Source: Varanus komodoensis (taxonomy: Eukaryota; Chordata; Lepidosauria; Squamata; Varanidae). From it: 64,000 bases of DNA. The DNA lies in assembly GCF_004798865.1 (NCBI RefSeq), contig NW_025336482.1, positions 1,552,861-1,616,860 on the forward strand, given 5' to 3'. Made by a program: the position numbers and the translations under genes. Numbering within the stretch: position 1 is the first letter of the stretch; each line of letters begins with the position of its first letter. The notes under the pieces were generated by a model. The model worked only from the letters and a program-made list of their open reading frames with translations. It did not search any database and was not told the origin of the DNA. Positions 11,326 through 22,640 of the stretch are shown here, one piece after another.

Positions 11326-11740
11326 CCTCCGCCTCCCCTTCCCACAGACCCTCCTGCCTCTCTTCCACATCCCTGCCGCCACCTTTGCTTCTTCCCTTTT
11401 CCTGCACCCCCTTTTCCTGCCTCCCTGTTCGTCCATCCATCCCTGCTTCCCTCTTTTCTCCCCGCATCTCTGCCACTCCAGCTTGCTCAAGTTCTCTCTC
11501 TCGGCTTCCCGGTATTCTTGGCCTCTCTTTCATGCTCTGCTTCACCTATTCTCTCCTCTCTTTCTCTCTGCTCCTCCATTCCCTCCCTTTCCAGCACCCC
11601 GTCCCTCCTGTCCCCTTCTTTCTCCCTGCTTGCCAATCTCTCTCTCGCTCTCAACTCCCCCGTTCTATCCCTCTTTCGGCCACCCCTCTCCCTTTTGGAC
11701 CCCCCCTTCCCTCTGTCTGTGCTTTTCTCTCCAGGGAGCC
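11322..11740. repeat. Polypyrimidine tract
   Basis: The plus strand is overwhelmingly C and T over about 420 bases downstream of the CT microsatellite. In EFNA2 sense orientation it is a polypurine tract inside intron 2. Confidence 0.8.
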
Positions 11741-12136
11741 AGGCAAAAAGCCACAGGTCCAGACCTCTGCAACCTCTCCACCCGGGCGAGGGGAGACCCA
11801 TGCCCGGGACCCCAGAACGTCGCTGCTGGCACTGGTTAGATGCACACTGGCGCTGCCCCTGCAGAAGGCACTTTACTGTGCCCCCACCCCAATTTGCCCC
11901 TGCCTCCCCCTTCCCTGGAGGGGAAGCGCGAGGTGCTGAAAAGCTGCAAGAACAAAAGACAGTGCAATGTTGCAGATGCAAACCTACATAGGCCTGAAAG
12001 AGGCTGCCTTCTAAGGGCACCCCGTGTGAAAAGAGGGGTGTCCAGTTGGGGAGGAGGGCCTGCCATTTCAGGGAAAACCTGCAAGCAGTTCAGGGGGACC
12101 AGGTGCCACATGGGTCCCCCAGACCCGCAAAGAAAA

Positions 12137-12379
12137 GCCAGTGTGATGTCACGGTGAAGAGCGCGGGAGTGGGACTCAGGCGATCCGGGTTCGAGTCCCC
12201 GCTCGGCCATGGAGCCAACTGGGTGGCTTTGGGCCAGTCACAGATGCTCAGTCCAACCCACCTCACAGGGTTGTTGTTGTGGGGAGAAGATGGAGGAGGA
12301 GAATGATGTAAGCTGCCTTGAGCCCTTTGCAGGAAAAAGGCAGGGTATAAATCGGGAAATAAATAAATAAATAAATAAA
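12137..12379 (+). mobile_element. tRNA-derived SINE (MIR/CORE-like body)
   Basis: It has a tRNA-like head with a B-box GGTTCGAGTCCCC at 12188-12200, a body GGCTTTGGGCCAGTCACAG that resembles the MIR core, CACCTCACAGGGTTGTTGTT, and a 3' segment AAGCTGCCTTGAGCCC...TATAAATC ending in an AAATA-type tail at 12356-12379. Three other copies lie at 37.3, 39.6 and 42.2 kb. The A-box has a deletion relative to the 42.2-kb copy. I cannot name the subfamily with certainty. Confidence 0.88.
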
Positions 12380-15059
12380 GCAAAGCTCTCCTTCCACGGT
12401 GGTGCAAAGGCCTCCCGGAGAGTCAAAAAGAAGGATCCAGTGCTCCAGTTCTAGCTGACCCACATCCCCAGTGGTGCCTTTCTGCAAAACCTAGAACAAG
12501 GAATGGTTCGCAGTCACAAGATTCCTGCACAGAGGAGAGGGTTGCGCTCAAGGAGACAATGATCTGATCCAGGGCTGAATCCACACAAACAAAGCCTCAG
12601 AAACTCCACTGCAAAGGAACTCCACTGAAAAGGAATCCGAAGCCAATCATGTGTGTAATCACATCAAGGTTGTGGTTTTGCCTGTTTGTGTTGGGCAGCA
12701 TTTATCTGCACATCACATCGAGGGAGAAGGGCGGATACAAGCTGCCTGTTGCATCAAACTTTGCAAGCTTGGTTAAAACCAAATGGTGCAACCGTTCCCA
12801 TTTCAGGCTGGGCCTGGGGCAGCCTGGATTTCGGTCTCCGTCGGAAACAGCTCTCCTGGGTGACGCTGGGCCTGTCTCACAGGGTTGAAGCTGTGAGCAT
12901 GAAGAAGAGGTGAAAGCTGCTTTTGGTTCCTTGCAGAAAAACGGTGCTGGCATGACCATTAGGAAGGAAACCGTAAGTCAGTGGAACCATGGAGATCCCT
13001 AAAGCTTTCAGATCTACTTGGCCCCACCATCCTATAGGTTGGAACTGCCAAAGCTGGTGAACTACCTCCTTCCAAACTGTTTATGCTCTCTGTTAACTCT
13101 TCTCCTTCTCTCTGCACTGAAGCCCTGTATTTCTCGCCCCTTGATATGTCCAATTCTCTCCCCACATACTCTCTTTCTTTAGGTGAATGAGCTGTTCCCC
13201 CCCACACGCCTTTGGTACTTTCGCCTCCAGCTGAGAAATTTTAAATGCAATAGGCCTCATTTTAAATTGAAATCAAACCAGGGGGTTGGCAGGAATCCTT
13301 AAAAACCTCCGTGGCTGCCTTGATGATCAGTATTTTTGCTCCGTTTTGTCTAAAGATTATTTATCCACAGGGGAAAGGGCAGCCGGCCCGCTGTCTGAAC
13401 AGGCCGGAGAGACGGGCATCAATTTTGCAAATTGTCATAGCTTTGTTTCAAGATCCAGTGCTCACGCTGGGTTCTGCGCTGCTTGCGAAGGCGGGGAGGA
13501 GAGAGAGCAAAACACGCACCCCTTCTTTTCAAGTCGTGATGCAGCGCAGCAAAATCGAGACAGGTACAACTTTCTTCTCCTCACGGGCAGGTCAAATCCA
13601 TGCATGTATTGCAAGCTGCCTCAGGAGGCCTCGACAGTTACAGGCAGCCTATAAATGCATGTATAAATAAATCCACACCCTGCTTCTCCCCAGGAATGCT
13701 TTCTTTCAGACTGCCAGTTTCTATGTGTCTGTCCGTTCATCTGTTACCAAACCAAGCAACATGTCTGGTCCACCAGCCTCTCACCCGCCCTATGGAGTCT
13801 CCTTCCCCAAATAGCACGGAAATTTAACTACAAAACCTCCACCAACACCACAGCACTCCAGAGCATGTGCAGAGCTGCCTCTGAGTTGGGTCTCCCCATT
13901 TTTCGCTAAATCCGCCCAGGCTGCACCTACTGTTTCTTTGTTTGTGCTGGAGGAAATGGGCAGAAGAAATGTTACAGGGCAGCCTATTGGGGAGTTCTAC
14001 AGTAGATTCAAATGCATTTGGATTTCTACGCATTTGGATTCCACAGCAGACTGGGTTTTCCCAAGCCAGTGGATCCCACGGACTTGCAGACTACTGTTTT
14101 TCACACTTTCAGAAAGATTTGTGTCAGTTTGCATATATACGAATGTGCAGTGGTGCCTGTGCGCATTTGCAGAAGAGAAAAAAATGCGTATTTATCCCTA
14201 AAGAAGCAAAAGGAACCCTCGGCTCCTGCTGAAGTCAGGCAAAGGAACAAAAGCGCCCACCGTTTGTCAAACGCAGATGCAACGGACGTGGCAACATAAG
14301 CTTCAGAACACACAAACGGAGCCGTGTGGGTCCCTTGGAGTCCTCTGCCCCGCATCCTCTCTGCTTCTGGTTCCTCAATTTCCAGCCATGGCTGGGATGG
14401 AGGAGGGATGTTGTCCTTGGGCATGCCCGGAAGAAAGCATGTGGCTGAGCACAGGCGATGTTTGCACAGTCACGGAGACATCCCAGGAGGATGCGAGGTG
14501 CTTTTCAGTAGCGTATCAGTGTCACCCAACCCTTGGCCGTTTGTGATTTTGGGGGAAATGGGGGCATTTCTCCTTCCTTGTGACTCCTCCTGGGAAACAA
14601 AAGAGTAGCCCTCAAATCAGGACCCCCAAAAACACGCAGAAAGGGTTGGCACCTGCTCACATTGGTCAATTTCCTGGTTCCCAGTGCGAAACACACTTTT
14701 GATGATGGGAGAGGAAGACCTTGGCACAAGACCTCCCATCTGTGCCGAGACAATTGCACAAGCGACAGGTCTGGGTGTGAGGCGCATGCTGGTTATCTCG
14801 GGCAGTGCTCATTTCCCTGGCCCTTGCCACAAAAGCCACATCAGACATCGCACGAGGCGTCTGGGATCCCATGTCTGGGATCCATCGTGCCTCAAGGCCG
14901 ATGGAAGAATTAGCCTAGAACGTGGCCCATTTTCTGCCCTGATTCAAAATACTGGCCTCATCCACGCACCCATCCTGGAAGTCAAAGTCACCGGCAAACC
15001 CCAAAGTTCGTGCTTAACTTTGACCCAGAAGAGGGGGTGTACGAAGGTTCCCTCCTCCA
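12380..15059. other. Unique intron sequence with decayed SINE-like pieces
   Basis: Around 12830-12930 there is a degraded SINE body (GGTGACGCTGGGCCTGTC, CACAGGGTTG). Around 14010-14200 there is GCATTTG/AAAAAAATGCGT-type sequence shared with other parts of the window. No gene seen. Confidence 0.4.
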
Positions 15060-15720
15060 GATGCCCGGAAGGTTAATACAATTCCAATTTGCAGGCTGCA
15101 GGAGGAGGTAACATTGCCACTTTCATGTCTGTTAAGTACGGCTTCCTCAAAGAGGCGTAATTTCTAATGTTCCACATGACATGAATTCTAACTGGTTTAG
15201 CCGTGATGAGCTTCACTATTTACTCCTGTGTAATCTCTCCCTAACGACATTAAAAGTGGGGAAGCGGGGCGGGGGAGAGTGTGGTAGTCGATGGACTTAC
15301 TTGGCAAGTGACATTTTCCGCGGAGATGGGAGACAGAGAAAATGGTAATTTAATATAGATAAAAGGAACACATTTAAGAGGGTTGAAAAATAGATGCTTT
15401 AGAGCAGGAGAGAGGAGAAAATATTCAGAAAGATAAAGTCTGCCTCCGAGTTCCCAGACCAAGCGACGGGCCTCGCTGCCACAGAGTGCTTTGGGGTCGT
15501 GGATTTTAATTAATAGTGTTGTTATTATTTTAACATTTCTTTATTGATTGCAGGGGGAGAAGAAACCCGAAGAAGTTTCTGGTTCAATCGGCGCTTTCTG
15601 ACAGCTTGGAAGCAGATGCTGTGATGTTAAGTTTTTTGCTTCTCAATGTTGACCTTGAAACTAACAACACGAGGGCCAAGCGATCCTTCGGTCAGTGTTT
15701 ATGAGAACGATGGAAATGGG
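15060..15720. promoter_or_regulatory. Candidate conserved non-coding block
   Basis: Unique, low-CpG sequence with AT-rich homeodomain-like cores (GTTAATACAATTCCAATTTG near 15072, GCGTAATTTCTAATG near 15155, GATTTTAATTAATAGTG near 15501) in the middle of EFNA2 intron 2. No repeat family or coding potential was recognised. Function is inferred from appearance only. Confidence 0.27.
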
Positions 15721-18055
15721 CCAGCACAAAACACTCAGACCTAATCATGAACCTACTCTGAAAGACCGTTGTGAAGGAAAGCACTTTGTGGGGCAGGCAT
15801 GTGGGGCAGGCTCTGTTTAGGGTATAGGGTTGGCTCATATAGGGTTGGTTTTGCGTCCTTTCTTAACAGCTGCTCAGAACTGAGACATTTTAACAGCCGG
15901 CTTTGACTTCATCCCAGGGAAAAGTTATAGATGTACATATTTCTGCAGAAAATGTATGCATTTAACATAATTCCTATCATAAAGCAATGCCCAAATAGCA
16001 TGTAGTAAAAAAGGAAAGAAATCGATTTAACAGTGGCATACAAATTCGAAAATATACAAAGTTCAGAACCACCTGATTGCAAAACAAGGAAACTATTCCT
16101 CAGGGGTGGGGGGGTCTCATATCCCCTAATCCTTCCTTTTCTTTTCTGCAGGTCAGATGAATGTTTCCTACAGAATTTGATGCTGCCATGGCTGCAAAGA
16201 AAACTAAGTAAGTAAAAAGCAGTGATTTTGAAAGTGACAAGGCAAGTCCGGAAGAAGAGTGGCTACAATTTTAAGGTTATATATACCATGGCAATCCCAG
16301 CAGCGGGGCAGAGTTGCGGCTTTTTGGTGCTGTGCACCTTTCATGCAGGTAAAGAGCATGATCTTTGGAAGAGGCTACTTTTCCCCAGGGACGAACAAAT
16401 GAAAATGTGCTGCTTCCCAAGCGTTTGTCCTGAGCACACGCATCGTGACAAGTGCGGCTTTTCAAGGGTGCGTGGCGAAAAGGCTTCCCTCTTCCAAAGC
16501 CCGTTCTGACAAATGGGCATTTTGCCATCATGAATTTCAGGCTGACAGTTTGCCTACACATCTCACACGCATCCTGCCGGGGACAGGGATGCAATTCTGC
16601 AAGGCAAGCTGCTTGGACAGGTGAACCCTAAATGGCAGATTTTTCACCGCAAACCAGTGTAAATAATTGTTTTGTTAACAGATAACCTTCCGCTGGCAAA
16701 GCAGCTTTGGTGTGGGCTGGGAAGAAATTAAAGCTGGGCTACACTGGGGATGCACCGAGATGTGGAAATCTGGCAAATTTCAGCTCAACAGATTTCCGCC
16801 TGCTTCTCGTTGGAAGTGGGCCAAGCCAGGGCTTGTGCTGTTTGTTTTGCTTTTTGCAGACTTCCAGCCCCAAGATGGGCTGCAATTTGCTCACTTAAAA
16901 ACAAACACCCAACACACAAAGCTGAGGAAATTTCAGAAATCTGCCCTGTTTGGCACAAACCGCACAGAAGCCACGAGCTTGGGGAGTGGCTGTGTTTGTA
17001 AACGTCATTAGAAATTTAGTGCAAACGGCAGTCTGTCTTAGTCACAAGGAGTCCACGAGCTGGTAGTGGACTTGGCTTGCACCATGGTAGTGTGGGGATA
17101 GTGAATTGTAGAGCCCAAGTCATGAGAATCGATCTGGGTTTCCCCATGCCCTGCTGGACTGTGTCATCTCAGGGGTGAAGGGTCACCCACCCACCCTCTC
17201 AAGAGGCTGTGAACAGGGAGCTCTCAGGGATGGGAAAGCCCCAGATTTATTCTCAAGTAGGATAGGGGAAATTCAGTGTAACTTCGAGTGTTCCTACTTT
17301 CAAAAGCTCCCTGTGGTCGTGCCCACGAAGAATCCTCAGTCCTTTTCCAGGCAGCTACTGGGGGCGAAGGAGGGGGGGCGGAGAGGATGATGGGGAAGGG
17401 AGACAAGGGGGTGCCTGAAAGAAGGGCCAGTGAGAGACGGAGAGCGAGAGCACAAGGTGTCAGGAAGAAGCTGTTAGAGAAAGAGAGAGAGATGGGCTAT
17501 TGAAAAGAAAGAGGAATGAGGTGTCACGAACTGAAGGAGGGTGACGTAACGAAAGAGAGAAAGGAGGATAGGAAGAAAGAGATAGAAACTCTTGGCATAA
17601 GGCAGATTTCTCTGTTGCTATAAGACCCTGCGATTGTTCTGCTTGCTCGACAGCCCAAGTTCAAGCTGCAGCGTCTTCGGGGAGGGTGAGAAAAGGGCAA
17701 GTTCTGGAACTGTTGAAGGAAAGGGATGCGGAATGCCAACAAGGGGAAAAATGGGGACCCCGTCCATGTGGAGTTCTGGCTCCTCCCACCACTGGCTTGG
17801 GCCCCACCCACTGCCCACACGTGGTCCTTAAGAGAAGACCCCGGAGGAGTCCGTCCATCTCTGCTCCACTGCTACAGACCCTAGGAAAGGGATCCCAAGG
17901 AGCTGAGGGGCTCCCTGTGAATCAAGCCCCTCTCCTTCCACCGGGACATGAGGGGCTCCCAGGATGCCTTGAAGGAGACCCCCGAGCAATTTGGGGGCCA
18001 TTCCCTGGAAAATGTTTCTGCTTCCCAAGTGGCCATCAGACAGAGCTTTTCTTTC
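15721..18055. other. Unique intron sequence, no gene seen
   Basis: It includes a purine-rich stretch on the plus strand at about 17370-17590. No recognised exon, RNA gene or transposon. Confidence 0.45.
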
Positions 18056-18057
18056 AA

Positions 18058-18275
18058 CAATGACAAGATTCTCTCCCCTGATCTCTCCTCTCCTCTTCAT
18101 TTATCTGTGACCTTCTCTTCTTTTCTTCTCTTAGTTTCTCTTCTCTGTGACCTTCTCTCCTCTCCTCTCCTCCTGTGACCTTCTCTTCTCTTCTCTTCTC
18201 TTCTCTTCTCTTCTCTTCTCTTCTCTTCTCTTTGACCTTCTCGTCTCTTCTTTCCTCTCCTCTTCTCTGGGCTTC
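18058..18275. repeat. TTCTC pentanucleotide and TGACCTTCTC-spaced pyrimidine tract
   Basis: About ten TCTTC/TTCTC units run from 18179 to 18231, and TGACCTTCTC recurs at irregular spacing through the wider pyrimidine tract. It looks like a simple-repeat minisatellite. Confidence 0.88.
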
Positions 18276-18589
18276 TTTTTTTAATGAAAAAAAATCAAGA
18301 TAAATGAAGACTCTTAAATCAGGGACTTCGTAATGGGTGGTCCAGGAAGCTAATTTCGAGCATTTGATTATTTTTCCTTGCTGGTAGCACAGTAGACCCA
18401 AGACCTCAGCAGGAGGCCTAAGTTCAAATCATTTACAAGCCAAGACATGATCTGGGAACAAAATTGTCTTTAACATGCTTGCCCCTCGACCCTCCACCCC
18501 AACTTGACGGGGCGCCAAGGGGTTTCTCTCCCCCCCTCCCTCCTTTTGGTTTATTTTTATTATTTTCTCAGAATGCAGCCCCAGCTGGG

Positions 18590-18760
18590 TACTGGGGCAT
18601 TCCACGTTCCCGAGTCACCAACGGAGGTTAAATAGAGTCATTCTGGATAATTAAACCAGTCCTGGCGATTGCTTTGGTGACGACTGACGGTGTAATCTGA
18701 AGAGTTAATCAGCTGAAGGTTTAAAATAAATAGATGGGGGTGGAGGCGAAGAAGTGACAC
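18590..18760. promoter_or_regulatory. Candidate conserved non-coding block
   Basis: Unique sequence with GGTTAAATAGAGTCATTC, GGATAATTAAACCAG and GAGTTAATCAGCTGAAGG, that is AP-1-, homeodomain- and E-box-like cores close together. It lies in EFNA2 intron 2, about 2 kb from exon 2. Function is inferred only. Confidence 0.27.
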
Positions 18761-19057
18761 AGAACGCCAACCAGGAAGCAGTTGCATCCCGAGGTATCAC
18801 CCAATAGGATGCAAAAGGACCTCGCTAGAGAGCTGTCAGGAAAAAGTCAGAGGGAGGAAAGATCCCTGCCCAGGCTCTTTTCCCCAAACATTGTTTGGTG
18901 GTTGCCTGCATTTTGCCTAGTCTTAAACCCTATTCTCAGCAGTTGAAATGTCTCTCTGAAGCTTTGCTCCTGGCAGGAAAAGTTTCAAGCTGGAATAATT
19001 TTGATACTTTAGCTCCACCACCTTCAGTTCCACCCACGCAGCCCGTAAGAGTTTCTC

Positions 19058-19103
19058 CAAAATGGGATGTGGCCCGTGGGCCGCAAGGGTTCCACACCCC
19101 TGA
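19058..19103. mobile_element. hAT-type transposon end remnant
   Basis: ATGTGGCCCGTGGGCCGCAA followed by ACACCCCTG resembles the end of common non-autonomous hAT elements (GTGGCCC...ACACCCCTG). The opposite end and target duplication are not evident. Confidence 0.4.
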
Positions 19104-19159
19104 TGAAGAGTTACAATTGGAGGAAGCTTCCAGGTTTTGGTGGTCAGGTCCTGTCACAC

Positions 19160-19632
19160 TGGTCCTGTACTGTCTATGCTGGCTGCCAATTGAAGTCCGG
19201 GCCCAATTTAAGGTGCTGGTAATGACCTATAAGGCCCTACATGGCTTGGGTCCTGGATACCTGAGCGAGCGCCTGCTTCCCTACGTGCCGGCCCACCCCC
19301 AAGAGCGGAGGCGGAGGCCCTTCTCCGGGAACCCTCTTTGAAGGAGGTCGGGAGGGCGGCTACTCGGAGAAGGGCCTTCTCTGAGGTGGCACCCCGACCA
19401 TGGAACACGCTCCCCAGGGAGGTTTGCCTGGCGCCGTCGCTCTATTCCTTTCAGCGCCAGGCAAACACCTTTTTATTTTCCCAGTATTTTAAAAAATTAA
19501 CTGGTTTTATCTTTGATTTTATCATTCATGGTAGATTGCAATGTGTTGTGTGCTGTTTGTTGTATGTGGTTGTTTTGTTTTGCTTTTTGTAAGCCGCCCA
19601 GCGACTTTAGTATTGGACAGCAGATAAAAACT

Positions 19633-19668
<36 letters not shown>
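19160..19668 (+). mobile_element. L2-clade LINE, 3' end
   Basis: It encodes the typical L2 C-terminus: LCWLPIEVRAQFKVLVMTYK, ALHGLGPGYLSERLLPYVPA, then after a frame change near 19335 RRAFSEVAPRPWNTLPREVC, LAPSLYSFQRQANTFLF. A 3' untranslated region containing GTAAGCCGCCCAGCGAC and an AAATA tail (19633-19668) follows. It is strongly 5'-truncated and inactive. Confidence 0.88.
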
Positions 19669-20448
19669 AGTAGCAGAAGGTGAGTTATTTGGTTGGTACC
19701 ATACAACGCACTGACAAACCTAAAGAAATACTGGATTATATGCCCCCAACACTTCCCAAAATGTTTTGTGCTGTGTGTGTTTTGTGAAAGTAATCAGTAA
19801 ATGTCATATCCAGTCCGGTATCTGAGTTGGACAACCTGGCCTGGTCCATTTGGTGAACTCCTGGGAACAGGTGTATGGGCACCTCTGCCACAGCTTCTTC
19901 CAGCTTTCCTTCCATCACCTGCTCACATACAGAACTGGATTTTGCCGTTTACCCTCACATAGATCAGTCCTACCAAAATGCATTTTCATGCTTTGGTCTA
20001 CAGGAAGAAAGATAATTGGGTTGGCGGGTTTTGCATTGTTTGTTTTGTGAGTATTCTTCTGTGATGCAGTGTGCCTTGTATTTTGGAAGATAAGTTTCTT
20101 TAAAGTCTGCAAGCCTGTGGAATCTGTGCAATGCAGGGAAAGCAGGTCCACTGAAGAATCCGTGGGTGGGATTCTGGGAGACCTGAACTCATTTGGGACC
20201 GTTGTGGCTTTCTCTGATGGCACCCACTAGTGTGATGGGGAGTGGGACCTCTGGCAGCTGCGCAGGAAGTGTGCCTGCACATGCGCCTCCACATCACACC
20301 CAAGACAACAGAGATGCATTTCCACACATAATTCACTTACCTCACGTGGCTGAGCCACACTTCAGGTGTCTTCCATGCTCCTAGCTAAAGCAACTTTTTT
20401 TTCAGAATCATGTGGACTAGAATCTTATTTTCATTTTTGCCCAGCAGA
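19669..20448. other. Unique intron sequence, no gene seen
   Basis: No exon or confidently classified repeat. Confidence 0.4.
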
Positions 20449-20590
20449 GGAGTTCATGCTTTGCATGGGGAGGCCTCCAGGTGTATTCCCAGCCTCTCTG
20501 CTTGGAAGGCTTCAGTCTGAAACCCAGATACTGCCGGCCAGAGTGTGTTGTACTAAGCTCAGAGGACTATACATCTGACCCTCGTGCCTA
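20449..20590 (+). mobile_element. Decayed tRNA-derived SINE (second family)
   Basis: It resembles the reptile SINE whose head reads CATGCTTTGCATG and whose 3' half describes CCAGTCTGAGTAGACAATACT-like sequence. Here ATGCTTTGCATGGGGAGGCC, CTGCCGGCCAGAGTG and ACTAAGCTCAGAGGAC are visible in the right order. Strongly diverged. Confidence 0.45.
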
Positions 20591-20725
20591 TCTTTAATTC
20601 CCGCACACCCTTTGGTGTACCTACCCAGAAGCTCTTGCAGCTGCATCTCCCATCCTGGTCCCACCACACCAGGAGCTCCCTCACCCTGCTGAAAAGATGG
20701 CAGCCAGCCAGCTTTCAATACTTAC

Positions 20726-21018
20726 ATATGTAATAATATTCGTGTCCCGGCCTGAATTCGAACCCCAGCGAGAAAGGGGTAAAGAGTTGAAACTTCTCGG
20801 AGAACTTCAGTGGCCCGTTGGGTGAGTCGGGCCTATTACACTCCCAGCGCTTGAAGCCATTTTGCCGATGGTCGCAGGAGTCGTGTCCTTCGTAGTTGAC
20901 CATGTAGAGGATGTACCGTTCCATCCGGTCCATGGGGAACGGGATCTCATAGTGTGGACAGTAAATATCTAAGTAGTCATTGATGCTGACCTCCACGGTG
21001 TAGTCCCCCTGATGGAAC
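20726..21018 (-). CDS. EFNA2: Ephrin-A2 exon 2 (Eph receptor-binding domain)
   Basis: This exon encodes 97 whole codons of a type-A ephrin, a GPI-anchored cell-surface ligand of EphA receptors used in axon guidance and tissue patterning. The peptide starts [20 protein letters not shown] and ends with [10 protein letters not shown]. It contains three of the four domain cysteines (in IYCPHY, SCDHRQ and WECNRP) and the receptor-binding G-H loop [11 protein letters not shown]. The block [13 protein letters not shown] together with [16 protein letters not shown] matches EFNA2 better than EFNA5 (which has CINDYLDVFCPHY and [16 protein letters not shown]) or the more divergent EFNA1, 3 and 4. On the minus strand the acceptor is TGCAG at 21023-21019 and the donor GTAAGT at 20725-20720. 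The exon is 293 bases, beginning with the last base of a split codon and ending with the first base of another (T, completed by CG of exon 3 to give Ser). No disruption is visible. The family and splice assignment are secure; the paralogue call comes from remembered sequences. Confidence 0.95.
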
Positions 21019-21984
21019 CTGCAGTGCGGGACACCAAGGACAGCACAGAAATTAAGGAAGAGGGCCTGCCCCCATTCCCAGCATAGGAAACAGGGCAGCT
21101 CGAGACCTTATTTATTTGAAACAGACTTGGAAGGGCGTTGACCAAGCTCCAGACCAGCTTGGTCACTCTTCAGCGGGGGACTCTTGCAATGGCAGCATCT
21201 TTGTCCAACCTCGGCCTAAACACTTCCAAAGAGTCTACTTTGCCCAAGGAAGCCTACCGTGTCCCCGTTCAGTCTTTTCCATGGCCAAATCGTTTTTCCC
21301 ATCAGGACCGTTCTCCTGAAGCTTTGCCGGAAACTGCATTTCTGGAATTTCCACTCGTTCATTCTTACCCTGCTGTCTTGGGGCAGCCTAGAGAACGTGG
21401 AAGCATGTTCAATGGGGGACCCTGCTGGAGAGCTGAAAGCAATCAGGCCCCCAAAGCCTCCAGAACCTTCACTTCCCCGATGCAACCAGAATGGGGCCCT
21501 CCAACCATTCCTCCCAGGCTTGGCTTCCGATTGCCCCATCCTCCCCCTTGAACAGTGCAAGATGTTTGGCTCTGAAAACCTGAAAGCAGTTTAGGCTTGT
21601 TGGCATCCAAAACAATCTCCGTTTTGGGTGATGAACTGCTTTCCCCTTCCAAACAGGACCTAATTTTAACTCCAGTGGAAGGGAATGCAATCACAGAGCG
21701 ACAAGGGGTTAGGGTGCACCAAGGGCCTCATCCTGCCAAGATGCGGAAAGATGCGTGATGCTGGATTGAGAGCTCTGCGCCAGCAGCAAAGGGCCAACAT
21801 GCGGAAGTTGGAAGTGTATTTTTACTAAATCTCTTACTGTCCAGAACTTGGCCAGAGGAAAGGCATTGAGACCTTTTACCAGGGGGTGGGGGGTATACAA
21901 ACTCTGGGATTGGTGGTTGGGGGAAAGGGGTGGGGCAGGGGCAAAGATGGGGGTGTGGCAATCTGTAGAAACCTCACCCGCCAG
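21019..21984. other. Unique sequence upstream of EFNA2 exon 2
   Basis: No further exon seen. The frames at 21116-21700 have no recognisable domain. Confidence 0.45.
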
Positions 21985-22125
21985 ATGAGTTTCCCATGTG
22001 GGGCAGATCCGGCCCACAAATCCCACTCAGTCTCAACCAGCCTGGAGACGCCAACACTGGAATTCAACTGGAGTTCTTTTCAGCGCAAAGCCAGTCTTCC
22101 GCCACTGAGCGACAGCCCTCTCCTT
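21985..22125 (-). mobile_element. Decayed tRNA-derived SINE (second family), antisense
   Basis: The minus strand reads AGGGCTGTCGCTCAGTGGCG near 22118-22099, a tRNA A-box-like head, followed by GGCTTTGCGC, AATTCCAGTGTTGGCGTCTC and CAGGCTGG as in the family at 20449. Diverged. Confidence 0.5.
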
Positions 22126-22495
22126 AAAATTAAGGCAAGATTCCAGTCCTCATGGTTCTGAATGGAGGGCTGATTTTGGGATGGACACAGGAAAGCTGTC
22201 TGTATGATCATTCCATCCTCTTAGGTTTTTGCAAACCCTTAGCTGGAATTAAACCTGAAACCTTAACCAGGGCACTCCATGCAACCATTGCAAAATTGAG
22301 GATGCATTGTATCTGCTGTTGTGGAAACCCATGGATTCAAAGGAACTGGGTTTCCTTTGGATCAGACCTGAGGATTCCACCACAGACTGCCCTTTTCTGA
22401 GTTACTGTGCATTTCACAGACATGTGAACCATTTTAAAATCTGTGGATACCACAGCAAGTAAAAGACAGAAGGAGAAATAAAAGTTCAAATAGGA

Positions 22496-22640
22496 GATGG
22501 GTCGATTCCATCAAGGAAGCCACAGCCTTGAACTTAAAAGAGGTGACCGATCACGGACAAGACATTTGGGAGGGCTTCCATGCATGGGGTGACTGTAAGT
22601 CAGAGACAATTGACAACATAGACAAAGATGAGGGGCATTA
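22496..22640 (+). mobile_element. RTE-like LINE/SINE 3' tail
   Basis: GGGTCGATTCCATCAAGGAA, GCCACAGCCTTGAACTTAAA and CATGGGGTGACTGTAAGTCA in this order match the widespread reptile tail that ends in a 'GGTCGCCATAAGTCGGA'-type sequence. No coding part is retained. Confidence 0.6.

Larger units (their letters stand above)
6107..20725 (-). other. EFNA2: EFNA2 intron 2
   Basis: A GT-AG intron of 14,619 bases between the two recognised ephrin-A2 exons. It contains an antisense BovB tail (9.1-9.4 kb), a CT microsatellite and pyrimidine tract (11.3-11.7 kb), one tRNA-derived SINE (12.1 kb), a TTCTC tract (18.1 kb), an L2 fragment (19.2-19.7 kb) and a decayed SINE (20.4-20.6 kb). The rest is unique sequence with no recognisable exon on either strand. 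Confidence 0.88.

Noticed and set aside
11211-11991. Overlapping 150-245-codon frames
   Set aside because: They come from the CT repeat and pyrimidine tract and encode low-complexity Leu/Ser or Arg/Glu runs.
20715-20725. Continuation of the exon 2 frame (Cys-Lys-Tyr-stop) as a short ephrin form
   Set aside because: The sequence after 20726 is a perfect GTAAGT donor and the next exon is in the matching phase; read-through is simply intron.
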